Source of the DNA: Parablautia muri
GTDB lineage: Bacteria; Bacillota; Clostridia; Lachnospirales; Lachnospiraceae
Direction: 5' to 3'
Assembly (NCBI RefSeq): GCF_009917485.1
Contig: NZ_QZDT01000006.1
Location: forward strand, 1-64,000
DNA: 64,000 nucleotides
Positions 14,802 to 22,849 of this stretch are shown one piece after another. Within the stretch, counting starts at the first letter, position 1; each line of letters opens with the position of its first letter. A program made the translations under genes and the position numbers. The notes beneath the pieces are model-generated. The model was not told the origin of the DNA and searched no databases. It worked only from the letters and a program-made list of their open reading frames with translations.

Positions 14802-17117
14802 TTAGTCAAAAGGTAATGGCTCTTGCCCCTCGTACTCAATAAAATCTGTTTCCACCGTATAGCCCTTTACGATATTTTTAACGGTCTTGCCCTCCACCGT
14901 TCCACTGTTCGCAAATAATCCCTTTGTTTTAAGTTCTGCAAAGAAATTTGACTTGTTCTCCACTCCGAAGCCGTTTTCCTCGCACCACTTTGAATAAACC
15001 TCGTAAATATCTTTCGCCTTGCTGTTTTGTCCTGTCTTTGTCAGACATTCATTGATAAAATTACCTATCTTGTCACTGTCCGTCCTGTAAGTGTCCGTAG
15101 CGGTCTGTACTGCTACCGGGGGCTTCAATCCATCTCTACGGTATAACTGCAAGCCCTCAATGCACCAATTCAAGATGCCGGATAGTTCCTGTTTATCCCT
15201 CAATCGGTTCTTTAGGTCTTTGTCTTGCTCCTGCAGCTCAAAATGTCGGTCAAAACTGATAACATTGATTCTGCCGGAACTGAAAACCGTATCATCTGTA
15301 ATCGTTGGTAAATAATTTGTATTTATCACAAGTTTAAACTTGGGAATGAAACTAAATTCTCTTTGGTGTAAATGCCTTGCTGTAATACTATCCCTGCCTA
15401 ACAATGATTTTAATAAAGCTGTATCAAATAACATTCGCTTTGGCGGCTCACTGGCATTACAGAACCTACACCCTGCCAATCGTGCTATATCTCCGCTTGC
15501 CTGTCTGCTGTCAAGATTTTGCTTTACTGCCAAACTCTCCGGCTTCATTGTCAAAGCATAATCGCCCAACAGATATATCAGTGTTTCACAAAACGTAGAT
15601 TTTCCGTTTCGTGTGGTACTTCCATAAAGGATAAAACAAGTTTCTTCCTGTGTGCATCCAGTAAGTGACAGTCCGGCTATCTTTTGGAGATATGATATTT
15701 TCTCCTTATCGCCCTGCATGATTTCCATTAAAAATTTCTTCCATTCTCTGCAATCGGCAGCAGGATCATATTCAGCATTGCATATCTTTGAAAGAAGCAT
15801 ATCGGGGCTGTGGCTCAAAAATACAGGCTCATTCCCGGATAAATCCAGTGTGCCGTTCTGCACATTCAAAAGATAATCATTCACATCTAACTGCTCATTG
15901 CTAAAAAAATATACATCTTTGCTGTCCTGTAACATATTGTTTCGGTTTCTGATGTTACACAATGCCGCTACTGCTTTGAGATACTTGCCCTCTGTATCAA
16001 CATTTACTGCATATCGCACAAGTGCATCTGATAGAACCTTTGCTGACGCTCTCGCACCCAAACCCTCAATATCATCAATCCACCGTTTACCGTCATACCT
16101 CATAAAATCTTTTCGTGATGGGTTGTATCTGTGTTTGTCCTTAAAAACATCTGCAAATAGCCGTCCGAAGCCTTTATCGCTTGTTTCATACCGCTCTGCG
16201 TGTAAATCCTTTAATACCTGCTCTAAGTGGCTGTCCTGCCGTTTCTGCGGCTCTATAGGGGTACTGTGAACCGCCGTACACTCCCTTACGGTTACTTTAA
16301 CGGTACTCTTATTGAGTGCATCTTTAATCAGGGTTTGTAAATCTTTCTTTGTGTGTTTCTTCATATAATCACTAATATCGCCCTTTTCTGGCACTTCTGG
16401 CGGTATAATCATGGTTGCAGTTCCTACCGTATTTAGTAATGCTGTAATACGCTCCGCATCTGCAATTCCAGCTCTGTCGTTATCGCCAAATACTGCAAAT
16501 CTACCACCCTTTAAATATGGCAATAACTCTTTTTTAAAAGTATTTGTACCTCCACAAGTGAAACTGATACAATCATTATTCCATAAGCATTTAGTATCTT
16601 TTTCTCCCTCTGTATAGCAAACAAGACTTTTCTTCTCAATGGCGTTCTTCACTTCCTTTAAATGTCCGTTACAGAAAACCGCATAAGTTGTATCAACTCC
16701 ATCTGTTCCCTTTGTAACGTGTTCGCCGTCTCTTATACCTCTTGGAAAACCCTGTTTTTCTTTGTCTTTCATGCGAAAATGTGAACATAAATATTTTTCT
16801 GTCACAAAATCGTACATTTTATATTCATCTTCTGTATTGTAGTAAAGAAACTTTTCAAATGGTGTAAACCCTCCGCTATCGGATTTATCCTGCCACAATC
16901 CAGCATCTTTCTTTAGTTGATGATAAATACTTCCACACACAGAGCAATAACACATAGGCATCCCATTTCTTCCAATTTTCATAGAGGCACTTGGTAAATT
17001 ATCATTGTGATAGAAACAGTTAAAAATAATACCGTTACCACTCCTTTTTACCTTACTACTGCGTGACCTTATGTATTGCTCTAATGCGGTAAATTCTTCT
17101 TGTCCTGTCATTCTCAT
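14802..17117 (-). CDS. P4-type primase-helicase
   Basis: A 771-residue replication protein. Domains in order: a CHC2-type zinc finger (Cys34, His37, Cys58, Cys61); a TOPRIM primase core (Glu170 in YTEGEKD, then GDNDRAG at 211-217); a D5-type N-terminal region; and a superfamily 3 helicase near residue 500 with Walker A GSTTRNGKST and the downstream KLVINTNYLP sensor. A winged-helix tail follows. P4 alpha-like proteins prime and unwind at an origin, giving autonomous replication of satellites and prophages. Its ATG overlaps the upstream stop (ATGA). The adjacent repeats are a likely origin. Confidence 0.9.
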   Translation of the reverse strand: MRMTGQEEFTALEQYIRSRSSKVKRSGNGIIFNCFYHNDNLPSASMKIGRNGMPMCYCSVCGSIYHQLKKDAGLWQDKSDSGGFTPFEKFLYYNTEDEYKMYDFVTEKYLCSHFRMKDKEKQGFPRGIRDGEHVTKGTDGVDTTYAVFCNGHLKEVKNAIEKKSLVCYTEGEKDTKCLWNNDCISFTCGGTNTFKKELLPYLKGGRFAVFGDNDRAGIADAERITALLNTVGTATMIIPPEVPEKGDISDYMKKHTKKDLQTLIKDALNKSTVKVTVRECTAVHSTPIEPQKRQDSHLEQVLKDLHAERYETSDKGFGRLFADVFKDKHRYNPSRKDFMRYDGKRWIDDIEGLGARASAKVLSDALVRYAVNVDTEGKYLKAVAALCNIRNRNNMLQDSKDVYFFSNEQLDVNDYLLNVQNGTLDLSGNEPVFLSHSPDMLLSKICNAEYDPAADCREWKKFLMEIMQGDKEKISYLQKIAGLSLTGCTQEETCFILYGSTTRNGKSTFCETLIYLLGDYALTMKPESLAVKQNLDSRQASGDIARLAGCRFCNASEPPKRMLFDTALLKSLLGRDSITARHLHQREFSFIPKFKLVINTNYLPTITDDTVFSSGRINVISFDRHFELQEQDKDLKNRLRDKQELSGILNWCIEGLQLYRRDGLKPPVAVQTATDTYRTDSDKIGNFINECLTKTGQNSKAKDIYEVYSKWCEENGFGVENKSNFFAELKTKGLFANSGTVEGKTVKNIVKGYTVETDFIEYEGQEPLPFD

Positions 17118-17308
17118 TCACAGCACCCCATTTCTAACACATGGCGTATCTGCTCTGCTTCCTCGTCGATGGCATCCATTTCTTTCTGTGCATACCTGTA
17201 AAAATATTCATCTCCACTGTGTTCTGTCTGCAACTGTTCCAATATCGCATATCTACGCACTAACTCTTTTTGCTGTTTTTTCAGTCGGTATCTTTTCAAA
17301 ATATTCAT
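17114..17308 (-). CDS. small coiled-coil island protein, 64 residues
   Basis: A 64-residue charged helical protein (LKKQQKELVRRYAILEQLQT; EMDAIDEEAEQIRHVLEMG) with heptad-like spacing. It overlaps both neighbours by four bases (ATGA), so it is a genuine operon member. Function unknown; small genes in this position precede primases in many Lachnospiraceae prophages. Confidence 0.65.
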   Translation of the reverse strand: MNILKRYRLKKQQKELVRRYAILEQLQTEHSGDEYFYRYAQKEMDAIDEEAEQIRHVLEMGCCE

Positions 17309-17529
17309 TCTGATGTACCTCCTTTATAAAGGAAGCCTGTTTCCTCGTAGAACTTCTTAGGATAAATCAGATAAGAATATTGTCGGCTCTTTGGTGTCCT
17401 ATGGTATGCAATTCCCCAATTTACCGCACCGCTTTGAAGTAATAGCCTTACTGTCTGACAATCTACCTTTAAGGCTTTAGAAGCGACTGCAACAGGGATA
17501 TTTGCACATTCAAAAATAGGTTCGCTCAT
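17305..17529 (-). CDS. helix-turn-helix, excisionase-like protein
   Basis: A 74-residue protein with a helix-turn-helix (IPVAVASKALKVDCQTVRLLL) and a C-terminal strand pair ending YLIYPKKFYEETG. This is the common small excisionase-like DNA-binding protein of Clostridia prophages. AAGGCGGTGAT precedes the ATG. A role as Xis for the island integrase is plausible but inferred; it could instead regulate the operon. Confidence 0.7.
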   Translation of the reverse strand: MSEPIFECANIPVAVASKALKVDCQTVRLLLQSGAVNWGIAYHRTPKSRQYSYLIYPKKFYEETGFLYKGGTSE

Positions 17530-17541
17530 ATCATCACCGCC

Positions 17542-17718
17542 TTACTGCTCTGCTGCCAGTTCATCAATAATTACTCTGATTTCAGCTTTTTTCTCCTCTG
17601 AAAATTCAATTCTCAACTTCCTGCTGAAATTTCCATCATTGATACCAAGTTTTGATGCTATCTGCCATAAACGCACATTTCTTTTGTTCGCATATTCCCT
17701 TATATCTTTATTACACAT
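17542..17718 (-). CDS. Cro-like helix-turn-helix regulator, 58 residues
   Basis: The ATG at 17718 follows GGAGGT with eight bases between; an upstream in-frame GTG (17733) lies within that binding site. The protein is little more than one DNA-binding domain (ANKRNVRLWQIASKLGINDG, then NFSRKLRIEFSEEKKAEIR). It is the first gene of the long minus-strand operon and faces the CI-like repressor across a 202-base gap, the classical Cro position. Confidence 0.78.
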   Translation of the reverse strand: MCNKDIREYANKRNVRLWQIASKLGINDGNFSRKLRIEFSEEKKAEIRVIIDELAAEQ

Positions 17719-17781
17719 AAGAATTACCTCCACTTTGTTTAATGTTGTTGACTTTTACCCTTGCAAGTGGTATTGTTGTTG

Positions 17782-17814
17782 TAGAAACATTAAAATTATT
17801 TGTTTCTATAAACA
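17782..17814. promoter_or_regulatory. candidate operator between cro-like and repressor genes
   Basis: An exact inverted repeat TAGAAACA (17782-17789) / TGTTTCTA (17801-17808), 11 bases apart, partly overlaps a second dyad TGTTT-CTAT-AAACA (17801-17814). They lie midway between two divergent regulators. TTGTTGTTGA-like repeats flank them. Binding by the repressor or Cro-like protein is inferred. Confidence 0.5.
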
Positions 17815-17920
17815 CATTATCATGCTTGTTGTTGATGTTCAATTTTTTCAAGATTGTTGTGCTTTTTATCACATTTTTATTATTTTGTTATTTTGACAAC
17901 ATTTTATAAAGGAGATTTTA

Positions 17921-18685
17921 ATGAATAATTATAGGTTTTTAGAAATGCGTGTTGACAATTTAGGTAGAAAAAAAATGACACAAGATGAATTATCAAATAT
18001 TATACACATTGATAGAAATAGAATACAACAACTAGAAACAAGTCCTAAAGTTATACCTAAAGAAGAAGAATTACGTGCATATTGTAACTATTTTAATACA
18101 ACATCTGATTACTTACTTGGAATACGCAACACAAAACCTGTAGATGAAAATATTGCTATGATTGCAAAAGTCACTGGTTTATCAAATGATGCCATTGAAA
18201 TGCTAAAAATTCTTTCTAATTACAGAAAAGAGTATAATTCATTTCTACCTGGACTTGGTGCGGATATTGATGCAATAAATGCAATACTCGAATTCCAATA
18301 TAAGGAAACAAAAAAAACTGAAAAGCAAGATAATATTCCCGCATGGTCAGTTTTGCACTATATAAAGCAATATCTTTCTTCTGGAATATACGAAAGAGAA
18401 CAGCAAGACCGATTAAGAATATGTGATGGTAATGTTTGGGTTGATATAGACAATGGAGATATTTTGATTAAGAATAATGAGCAATATACAATACAAAATA
18501 AATCTGCAATTAATAGCAGCTCTGGAAGCGGCGAAAATTCTAAAACAGTTCATATTGTAAATATAAGAAACAAAAAGGAACGTTACGTTGTTGAAATAAA
18601 TAAGATGTTTGAATCTTACTCGAAAGATAACATATTTCGTGAACTAGATAAGATTAAAGATTATATTGAAAAGAAAAGGAAGTGA
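17921..18685 (+). CDS. CI-like XRE family repressor
   Basis: A 254-residue regulator. The N-terminal XRE helix-turn-helix (MTQDELSNIIHIDRNRIQQL, then ETSPKVIPKEEELRAYCNYF) is followed by the typical TTSDYLLGI. The C-terminal part (about 80-254) lacks the Ser-Lys dyad of a LexA-type autoprotease as far as I can see. AAAGGAGATTTTA precedes the ATG. It is cotranscribed with the integrase, which starts five bases after its stop. It probably holds the minus-strand operon silent until a helper phage or other signal relieves it. Confidence 0.82.
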   Translation: MNNYRFLEMRVDNLGRKKMTQDELSNIIHIDRNRIQQLETSPKVIPKEEELRAYCNYFNTTSDYLLGIRNTKPVDENIAMIAKVTGLSNDAIEMLKILSNYRKEYNSFLPGLGADIDAINAILEFQYKETKKTEKQDNIPAWSVLHYIKQYLSSGIYEREQQDRLRICDGNVWVDIDNGDILIKNNEQYTIQNKSAINSSSGSGENSKTVHIVNIRNKKERYVVEINKMFESYSKDNIFRELDKIKDYIEKKRK

Positions 18686-18689
18686 TCTC

Positions 18690-19892
18690 ATGGCATTATT
18701 GAAATGTCCAGAGTGTCAACATGATGTATCTGACAAGGCTGCTGCCTGCCCTCATTGCGGTTATCCTATGAATAGCCCTACCAGTACAAAACCACGTATC
18801 AGAAATGGCAAACCTACAAAATTACCTAACGGGTACGGAACAATCTACAAACTGCCCGGAAAGCGTACAAAACCGTTTAGGGCTGTCAAAACTGATAAAT
18901 GGGTACTGGATGCCGATACAGGGAAAAGCAAGCAAATACGCTTCACTATCGGTTACTATGCCACTCGTGAAGAAGCTATGATTGCTCTTGCTGAATACAA
19001 CGAAAATCCGTATGACATTAAAGCGGATAGCATTACATTTTCAGAAGTCTATGAAAAATGGAATAAAGGATATTTCCCTACGCTCTCCAATCCGTCCAGT
19101 ATCAGGACTATCACAGCGGCATACGCTTATTGTAACGGTCTTTATGATATGCGGATGAAAGATATAAGGGTATCTCATTTAGAGGGTACTATCTTAAATG
19201 CAGATGTCGGAGACAGCACAAAGGGCAGAATCAAAAGCCTGTTCAACATGATGTATAAGTATGCTGTAGCGCATGATATTGTAGATAAGGATTATGCTTC
19301 TGTAATGTTTGCAAACGGCAATCCCATTAAAAGGGAGCGCACAAAAGAACCCATACCGTTTACAAGTGAAGAAGTACAGCAGTTATGGGATAACAAAGAC
19401 TTAATACCTTTTGCCGATATGATACTGATAGGGATATACAGTGGGTGGCGGCCGCAGGAATTGTCTATACTTCAAATAGCAGATATTGACCTTGAAGCAG
19501 GAACCATGAAAGGCGGCTTGAAAACGGATGCCGGTAAAAATAGAATTGTTCCTATCCATCCAGTAATAAAACCGTTAATTGAAAACCGTATGAAAGAAGC
19601 CGCCACTCTACAATCTGGTTATCTTTTCAATGATGTAAACGGGCAGCAAGGTACATATATGACCTATGACAAATACCGCAAGAGATTTCAAAAGGCCATG
19701 GACAGATTAAAAATGAAGCACCGCCCTCACGAAACCCGGCACACATTCATTACAAAGGCAAAAGCGTGTAATGTTGATGAATATATCTTAAAGCTGATTG
19801 TAGGACACGCCATAGAGGATATTACCGAAAAGGTATATACCCATAGAACAATGGAGCAACTAAAATCCGAAATGGAGAAAATCACAAAATAG
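18690..19892 (+). CDS. int: tyrosine integrase with N-terminal zinc ribbon
   Basis: A 400-residue integrase, start ATG 18690 after AAAAGGAAGTGATCTC. Residues 6-24 form a zinc ribbon (CPEC...CPHC) fused to the front. Next come an AP2-like arm-binding region (about 45-110), a core-binding SAM-like domain (about 115-215), and the catalytic domain. That domain has Arg in IYSGWRPQEL (about 251), HETRH (about 346-350), GHAIEDITEKVYTH with His (about 372) and nucleophilic Tyr (about 381). It is the only tyrosine recombinase in the island and lies 1.2 kb from the right att site, so it very probably made the insertion at the GGGtGRT gene. Confidence 0.92.
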   Translation: MALLKCPECQHDVSDKAAACPHCGYPMNSPTSTKPRIRNGKPTKLPNGYGTIYKLPGKRTKPFRAVKTDKWVLDADTGKSKQIRFTIGYYATREEAMIALAEYNENPYDIKADSITFSEVYEKWNKGYFPTLSNPSSIRTITAAYAYCNGLYDMRMKDIRVSHLEGTILNADVGDSTKGRIKSLFNMMYKYAVAHDIVDKDYASVMFANGNPIKRERTKEPIPFTSEEVQQLWDNKDLIPFADMILIGIYSGWRPQELSILQIADIDLEAGTMKGGLKTDAGKNRIVPIHPVIKPLIENRMKEAATLQSGYLFNDVNGQQGTYMTYDKYRKRFQKAMDRLKMKHRPHETRHTFITKAKACNVDEYILKLIVGHAIEDITEKVYTHRTMEQLKSEMEKITK

Positions 19893-19909
19893 AAAGGAGT
19901 TGATGCAGA

Positions 19910-19972
19910 TTGATTGTAGCAATTAAAAAGGCTCTACAGTACCGCAAATACCATAGAGCCGCTACCCAGTAA
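19910..19972 (+). CDS. possible 20-residue basic peptide after the integrase
   Basis: A TTG start at 19910 preceded by AAAGGAGTTGATGCAGA gives a 20-residue basic peptide (LIVAIKKALQYRKYHRAATQ) ending at 19972. The good binding site, 18 bases after the integrase stop, suggests translation. The same DNA contains an inverted repeat GGCTCTA / TAGAGCC (19930-19960), so it could instead be a structured spacer. Confidence 0.3.
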   Translation: MIVAIKKALQYRKYHRAATQ

Positions 19973-20047
19973 TAAGCTACCACGCAAATTAAAGGGAGTA
20001 TGTTCATTGTAGCATACTTCCCAACCAAAAGAAAGGAAGATTTTACA

Positions 20048-20566
20048 ATGAAGAAGATTAAGAACTTGACCGCCGCCGAAGCAAAGGAAGCCTTTACCAA
20101 ATGGGAAGTAAAGCATCCCCGGCATGATGATTTTGATTTTAATTCCGCACAGATCGGAAATTACAAAGAACTTTTCAGACTGGCAGACAGAGAAAGCATT
20201 ATTGATTTGATTTATGACCTTTTCAATTATGGCTTTATGGCAGGATATAAGCAAGCAGAAGCCGAACTGAAAGTGAAGATCGATAAGCGTATGTATAGCG
20301 ATATGCACCGCCGCCTTTTGGAGTTAGTCTATTATCTGCCTTTTGGGTATCATGCAGAGTATTTCTATTACATTATGGTTTATTCCTTTAAAGAAGGTAT
20401 GCTTGAAGCGTTTTATCCTAAAAGAATAGCAACGCCAGCCCTTGAAATCCGAGCAAAGAGCAAGGAAAAAGAAGCAAGGAAAAAGGCAGAGCGTGAGGAA
20501 AGAAAAAGGGTAGTAGATGAAGCCTTGAAGCAGTACGAACAGCAGAAAGGCGGTGAATCTGCATGA
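20048..20566 (+). CDS. hypothetical island protein, 172 residues
   Basis: The ATG at 20048 follows GAAAGGAAGATTTTACA; the frame is open upstream to 20000 without a site. The N-terminal part is a folded, aromatic-rich region (FRLADRESIIDLIYDLFNYG; YYLPFGYHAEYFYYIMVYSF). The C-terminus is a long Lys/Glu/Arg helix (about 138-165) and probable coiled coil. No known domain. It overlaps the next gene by four bases; the two make a short plus-strand unit behind the integrase. Confidence 0.65.
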   Translation: MKKIKNLTAAEAKEAFTKWEVKHPRHDDFDFNSAQIGNYKELFRLADRESIIDLIYDLFNYGFMAGYKQAEAELKVKIDKRMYSDMHRRLLELVYYLPFGYHAEYFYYIMVYSFKEGMLEAFYPKRIATPALEIRAKSKEKEARKKAEREERKRVVDEALKQYEQQKGGESA

Positions 20567-20877
20567 TGGTACACAAAGGACTTTTGAGCAAGGAAACCGC
20601 CGAAGAAATTTTTAATATTGAATCGGTATATCTTGACCGTGGAAACGTAATACCATGTTACCGAGTAGCGGAAATGTTTGGGGATTGGATAAAGGAATAT
20701 GCAAGAACAAGATTAAAGGATGGCAATGATTGTAATGCATGGGGCGATTGCCACGAAAGACCTATGATTTATTATCTTAGTAAATCCGGCTTTATGAAAG
20801 TAGTGGCAGAAAGAAATTATTTGCTTATGGCTAATGAAATCAAAGAAAAGGGCATAAGCGGAGAATTAGTTGAATAG
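20563..20877 (+). CDS. hypothetical island protein, 104 residues
   Basis: A 104-residue protein overlapping the preceding gene by four bases (ATGA). Features are a short helical start (GLLSKETAEEIFNIE), an aromatic/charged middle with Cys in NDCNAWGDCHERP, and a C-terminal helix. No family is recognised. It is the last gene before the right end of the island and is followed by a stem-loop. Confidence 0.62.
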   Translation: MMVHKGLLSKETAEEIFNIESVYLDRGNVIPCYRVAEMFGDWIKEYARTRLKDGNDCNAWGDCHERPMIYYLSKSGFMKVVAERNYLLMANEIKEKGISGELVE

Positions 20878-20903
20878 AATAACCGTTACATAAAACCGTA
20901 TTA

Positions 20904-20933
20904 GAGGGTGTCTGTCAAATGCAGATGCCCTTT
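20904..20933 (+). terminator. stem-loop after the last island gene
   Basis: Stem AGGGTGTCTG / CAGATGCCCT (20905-20914 and 20922-20931, one non-Watson-Crick pair) followed by TTATTC. It probably terminates the plus-strand integrase-side transcript before the att site. Confidence 0.55.
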
Positions 20934-20999
20934 ATTCACTTCAAAAAGAAACCGCTCCCCCACCTACTTTGGGTAACGGTCTTTTTATGTTTAATATTT

Positions 21000-21044
21000 G
21001 TGTGCTACCTCATGTGTGCTACCTGTGTGTTACTTGTGTGCTAC
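21000..21044 (+). repeat. right integrase arm-type repeats
   Basis: GTGTGCTAC at 21000, 21014 and 21036, plus GTGTGTTAC at 21025; the spacings are 14, 11 and 11 bp. They lie about 74 bp inside the right att site. Eleven-base periodic direct repeats are the known form of arm sites bound by the N-terminal domain of Tn916-type integrases. Confidence 0.6.
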
Positions 21045-21110
21045 GTGGCAAAATTCAGGGCTTCCGCTGACAATCCACATCAACGGAAACCCTTAAAAAT
21101 ACGCTATTTG

Positions 21111-22121
21111 TTAGAACTTCCCAGCCTTAGCAGCTTCCTCGATCGAAACTGCAACAGCCACTGTAGCTCCTACCATCGGGTTATTACCCATTCCAATCAG
21201 CCCCATCATCTCAACGTGAGCCGGTACGGAAGAAGAACCTGCAAACTGTGCGTCAGAATGCATACGTCCCAATGTATCAGTGAAACCATAAGAAGCAGGA
21301 CCAGCTGCCATGTTATCAGGATGAAGGGTACGGCCTGTACCGCCGCCTGATGCAACTGAGAAGTACTTCTTTCCGGCTTCTGTTCTCTCTTTCTTATATG
21401 TACCTGCTACAGGATGCTGGAATCTTGTAGGGTTGGTAGAATTACCGGTGATGGAAACGTCAACGTTTTCCTTCCACATAATAGCAACGCCTTCAGGAAC
21501 GGAATTTGCACCATAGCAGTTAACTTTTGCACGAAGTCCCTCTGAATAAGCTTTGCGCTCGATTTCTTTAACTGTGTTTGTATAAGGATCATATTCTGTC
21601 TCAACAAAGGTAAATCCATTGATTCTGGAAATAATCTTTGCCGCATCTTTTCCGAGACCGTTTAAGATAACACGTAAAGGTTTCTGGCGAACCTTGTTTG
21701 CTTTCTCAGCGATACCGATTGCGCCTTCAGCGGCTGCAAAGGACTCATGGCCTGCAAGGAATGCAAAGCACTCTGTCTCCTCTTCAAGGAGCATCTTGCC
21801 AAGGTTACCATGTCCAAGGCCTACCTTACGGGTATCCGCAACCGAACCGGGAATACAGAAAGCCTGAAGGCCTTCGCCGATTGCTGCAGCAGCGTCAGCT
21901 GCTTTTTTGCAGCCCTTCTTAATAGCGATTGCAGCGCCTACTGTGTAAGCCCAGCAAGCATTTTCAAAACAGATAGGCTGGATTTTCTTAACCTGCTCAT
22001 AAACATCAAGGCCAGCATCCTTTGTGATTTTCTCAGCTTCTTCGATAGAAGAAATGCCGTAAGAATTTAAAACGGAATTGATTGTATCAATTCTTCTTTC
22101 ATATGATTCAAATAATGCCAT
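21111..22121 (-). CDS. GGGtGRT family protein, 3' end rebuilt by the island
   Basis: A 336-residue protein of the GGGtGRT family, named for the motif seen here as GGGTGRT (259-265), followed by Gly-rich sequence to the end. The ATG at 22121 follows AGGAGGAATGTAAAA. Conserved Cys occur at 51, 56, 71 and 89. Its partner, 19 bases upstream, is an IscU-like scaffold gene, so a role in iron-sulfur or sulfur chemistry is likely but unproved. The last codons (VSIEEAAKAGKF) form the island's right attachment site; the terminal codons probably derive from the island. Confidence 0.9.
   Translation of the reverse strand: MALFESYERRIDTINSVLNSYGISSIEEAEKITKDAGLDVYEQVKKIQPICFENACWAYTVGAAIAIKKGCKKAADAAAAIGEGLQAFCIPGSVADTRKVGLGHGNLGKMLLEEETECFAFLAGHESFAAAEGAIGIAEKANKVRQKPLRVILNGLGKDAAKIISRINGFTFVETEYDPYTNTVKEIERKAYSEGLRAKVNCYGANSVPEGVAIMWKENVDVSITGNSTNPTRFQHPVAGTYKKERTEAGKKYFSVASGGGTGRTLHPDNMAAGPASYGFTDTLGRMHSDAQFAGSSSVPAHVEMMGLIGMGNNPMVGATVAVAVSIEEAAKAGKF
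21118..21151. repeat. right attachment site in the GGGtGRT coding sequence
   Basis: 34 bp matching 9032-9065 except for two third-codon positions; 21133-21151 is identical to 9047-9065. It encodes VSIEEAAKAGK on the minus strand, followed by Phe and TAA. Confidence 0.88.
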
Positions 22122-22140
22122 TTTTACATTCCTCCTATAA

Positions 22141-22833
22141 TTATTCTTTTCTGGGGTCAATGATCTTAACAGCATCATCTACACGACCATACTGTCCGCA
22201 GGATTTTTCATATGCAGTTGCAGGATCATCACCTTTTTTCATAAAATCTGTCATTTTACCAAAGTTTACGAATTTATAGCCAATGATTTCGTTGTCAGCA
22301 TCAAGGGCGATACCTGTCACATAACCTTCAGCCATCTCAAGGTAACGTGGACCTTTCTTTAAGGTTCCGTACATTGTACCAACCTGGCTTCTAAGTCCCT
22401 TTCCTAAATCTTCAAGACCCGCACCGATAGGAAGTCCGTCTTCTGAGAACGCACTCTGAGAACGTCCATAAACGATCTGCAGGAATAATTCCCTCATAGC
22501 CGTATTGATTGCATCACATACAAGGTCAGTATTTAGTGCCTCCATCACAGTTAATCCGGGAAGAATTTCAGATGCCATAGCAGCGGAATGTGTCATACCT
22601 GAACATCCGATCGTCTCAACTAAAGCCTCCTGAATAATACCTTCCTTTACATTCAGTGTTAATTTGCAGGCGCCCTGCTGGGGTGCACACCAGCCAACAC
22701 CGTGTGTTAACCCTGAAATGTCTTCAACCTTTTTTGCCTGAACCCATTTTGCTTCTTCCGGGATAGGAGCACAGCCATGATGAACACCCTGTGCAACTGT
22801 ACACATTTCTTCAACTTCCTTTGAATAAATCAT
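22141..22833 (-). CDS. IscU/NifU-like iron-sulfur scaffold family protein
   Basis: A 230-residue protein, ATG 22833 after GAAAGGAGTTTTCAC. It matches the iron-sulfur scaffold family in the Cys positions and flanking motifs: GWCAPQQGACKLTL (Cys49, Cys56), VETIGCSGMTHSAAMASEIL (Cys77) and LVCDAINTAMRELFLQIVYG (Cys106). The GGGtGRT gene follows after 19 bases, a pairing conserved in Clostridia. The two are probably made together and may assemble or deliver a cluster. No isc or suf genes are in the window. The frame continues upstream to 22932, but there is no binding site there. Confidence 0.85.
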   Translation of the reverse strand: MIYSKEVEEMCTVAQGVHHGCAPIPEEAKWVQAKKVEDISGLTHGVGWCAPQQGACKLTLNVKEGIIQEALVETIGCSGMTHSAAMASEILPGLTVMEALNTDLVCDAINTAMRELFLQIVYGRSQSAFSEDGLPIGAGLEDLGKGLRSQVGTMYGTLKKGPRYLEMAEGYVTGIALDADNEIIGYKFVNFGKMTDFMKKGDDPATAYEKSCGQYGRVDDAVKIIDPRKE

Positions 22834-22849
22834 GTGAAAACTCCTTTCA

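Larger units (their letters stand above)
9032..21151. mobile_element. 12.1-kb phage-satellite-like integrative island in the GGGtGRT gene
   Basis: Bounded by 34-bp direct repeats (9032-9065 and 21118-21151, two mismatches). Next to the right end are a tyrosine integrase and a CI-like repressor; a long minus-strand operon holds a Cro-like gene, P4-type primase-helicase, HNH nuclease and terminase-small-like gene. The left third adds HicAB, a serine recombinase and a sigma factor. There are no genes for large terminase, portal, capsid or tail, and none for conjugation. This gene set matches phage-inducible chromosomal islands or P4-like satellites better than a prophage or ICE. Confidence 0.82.
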
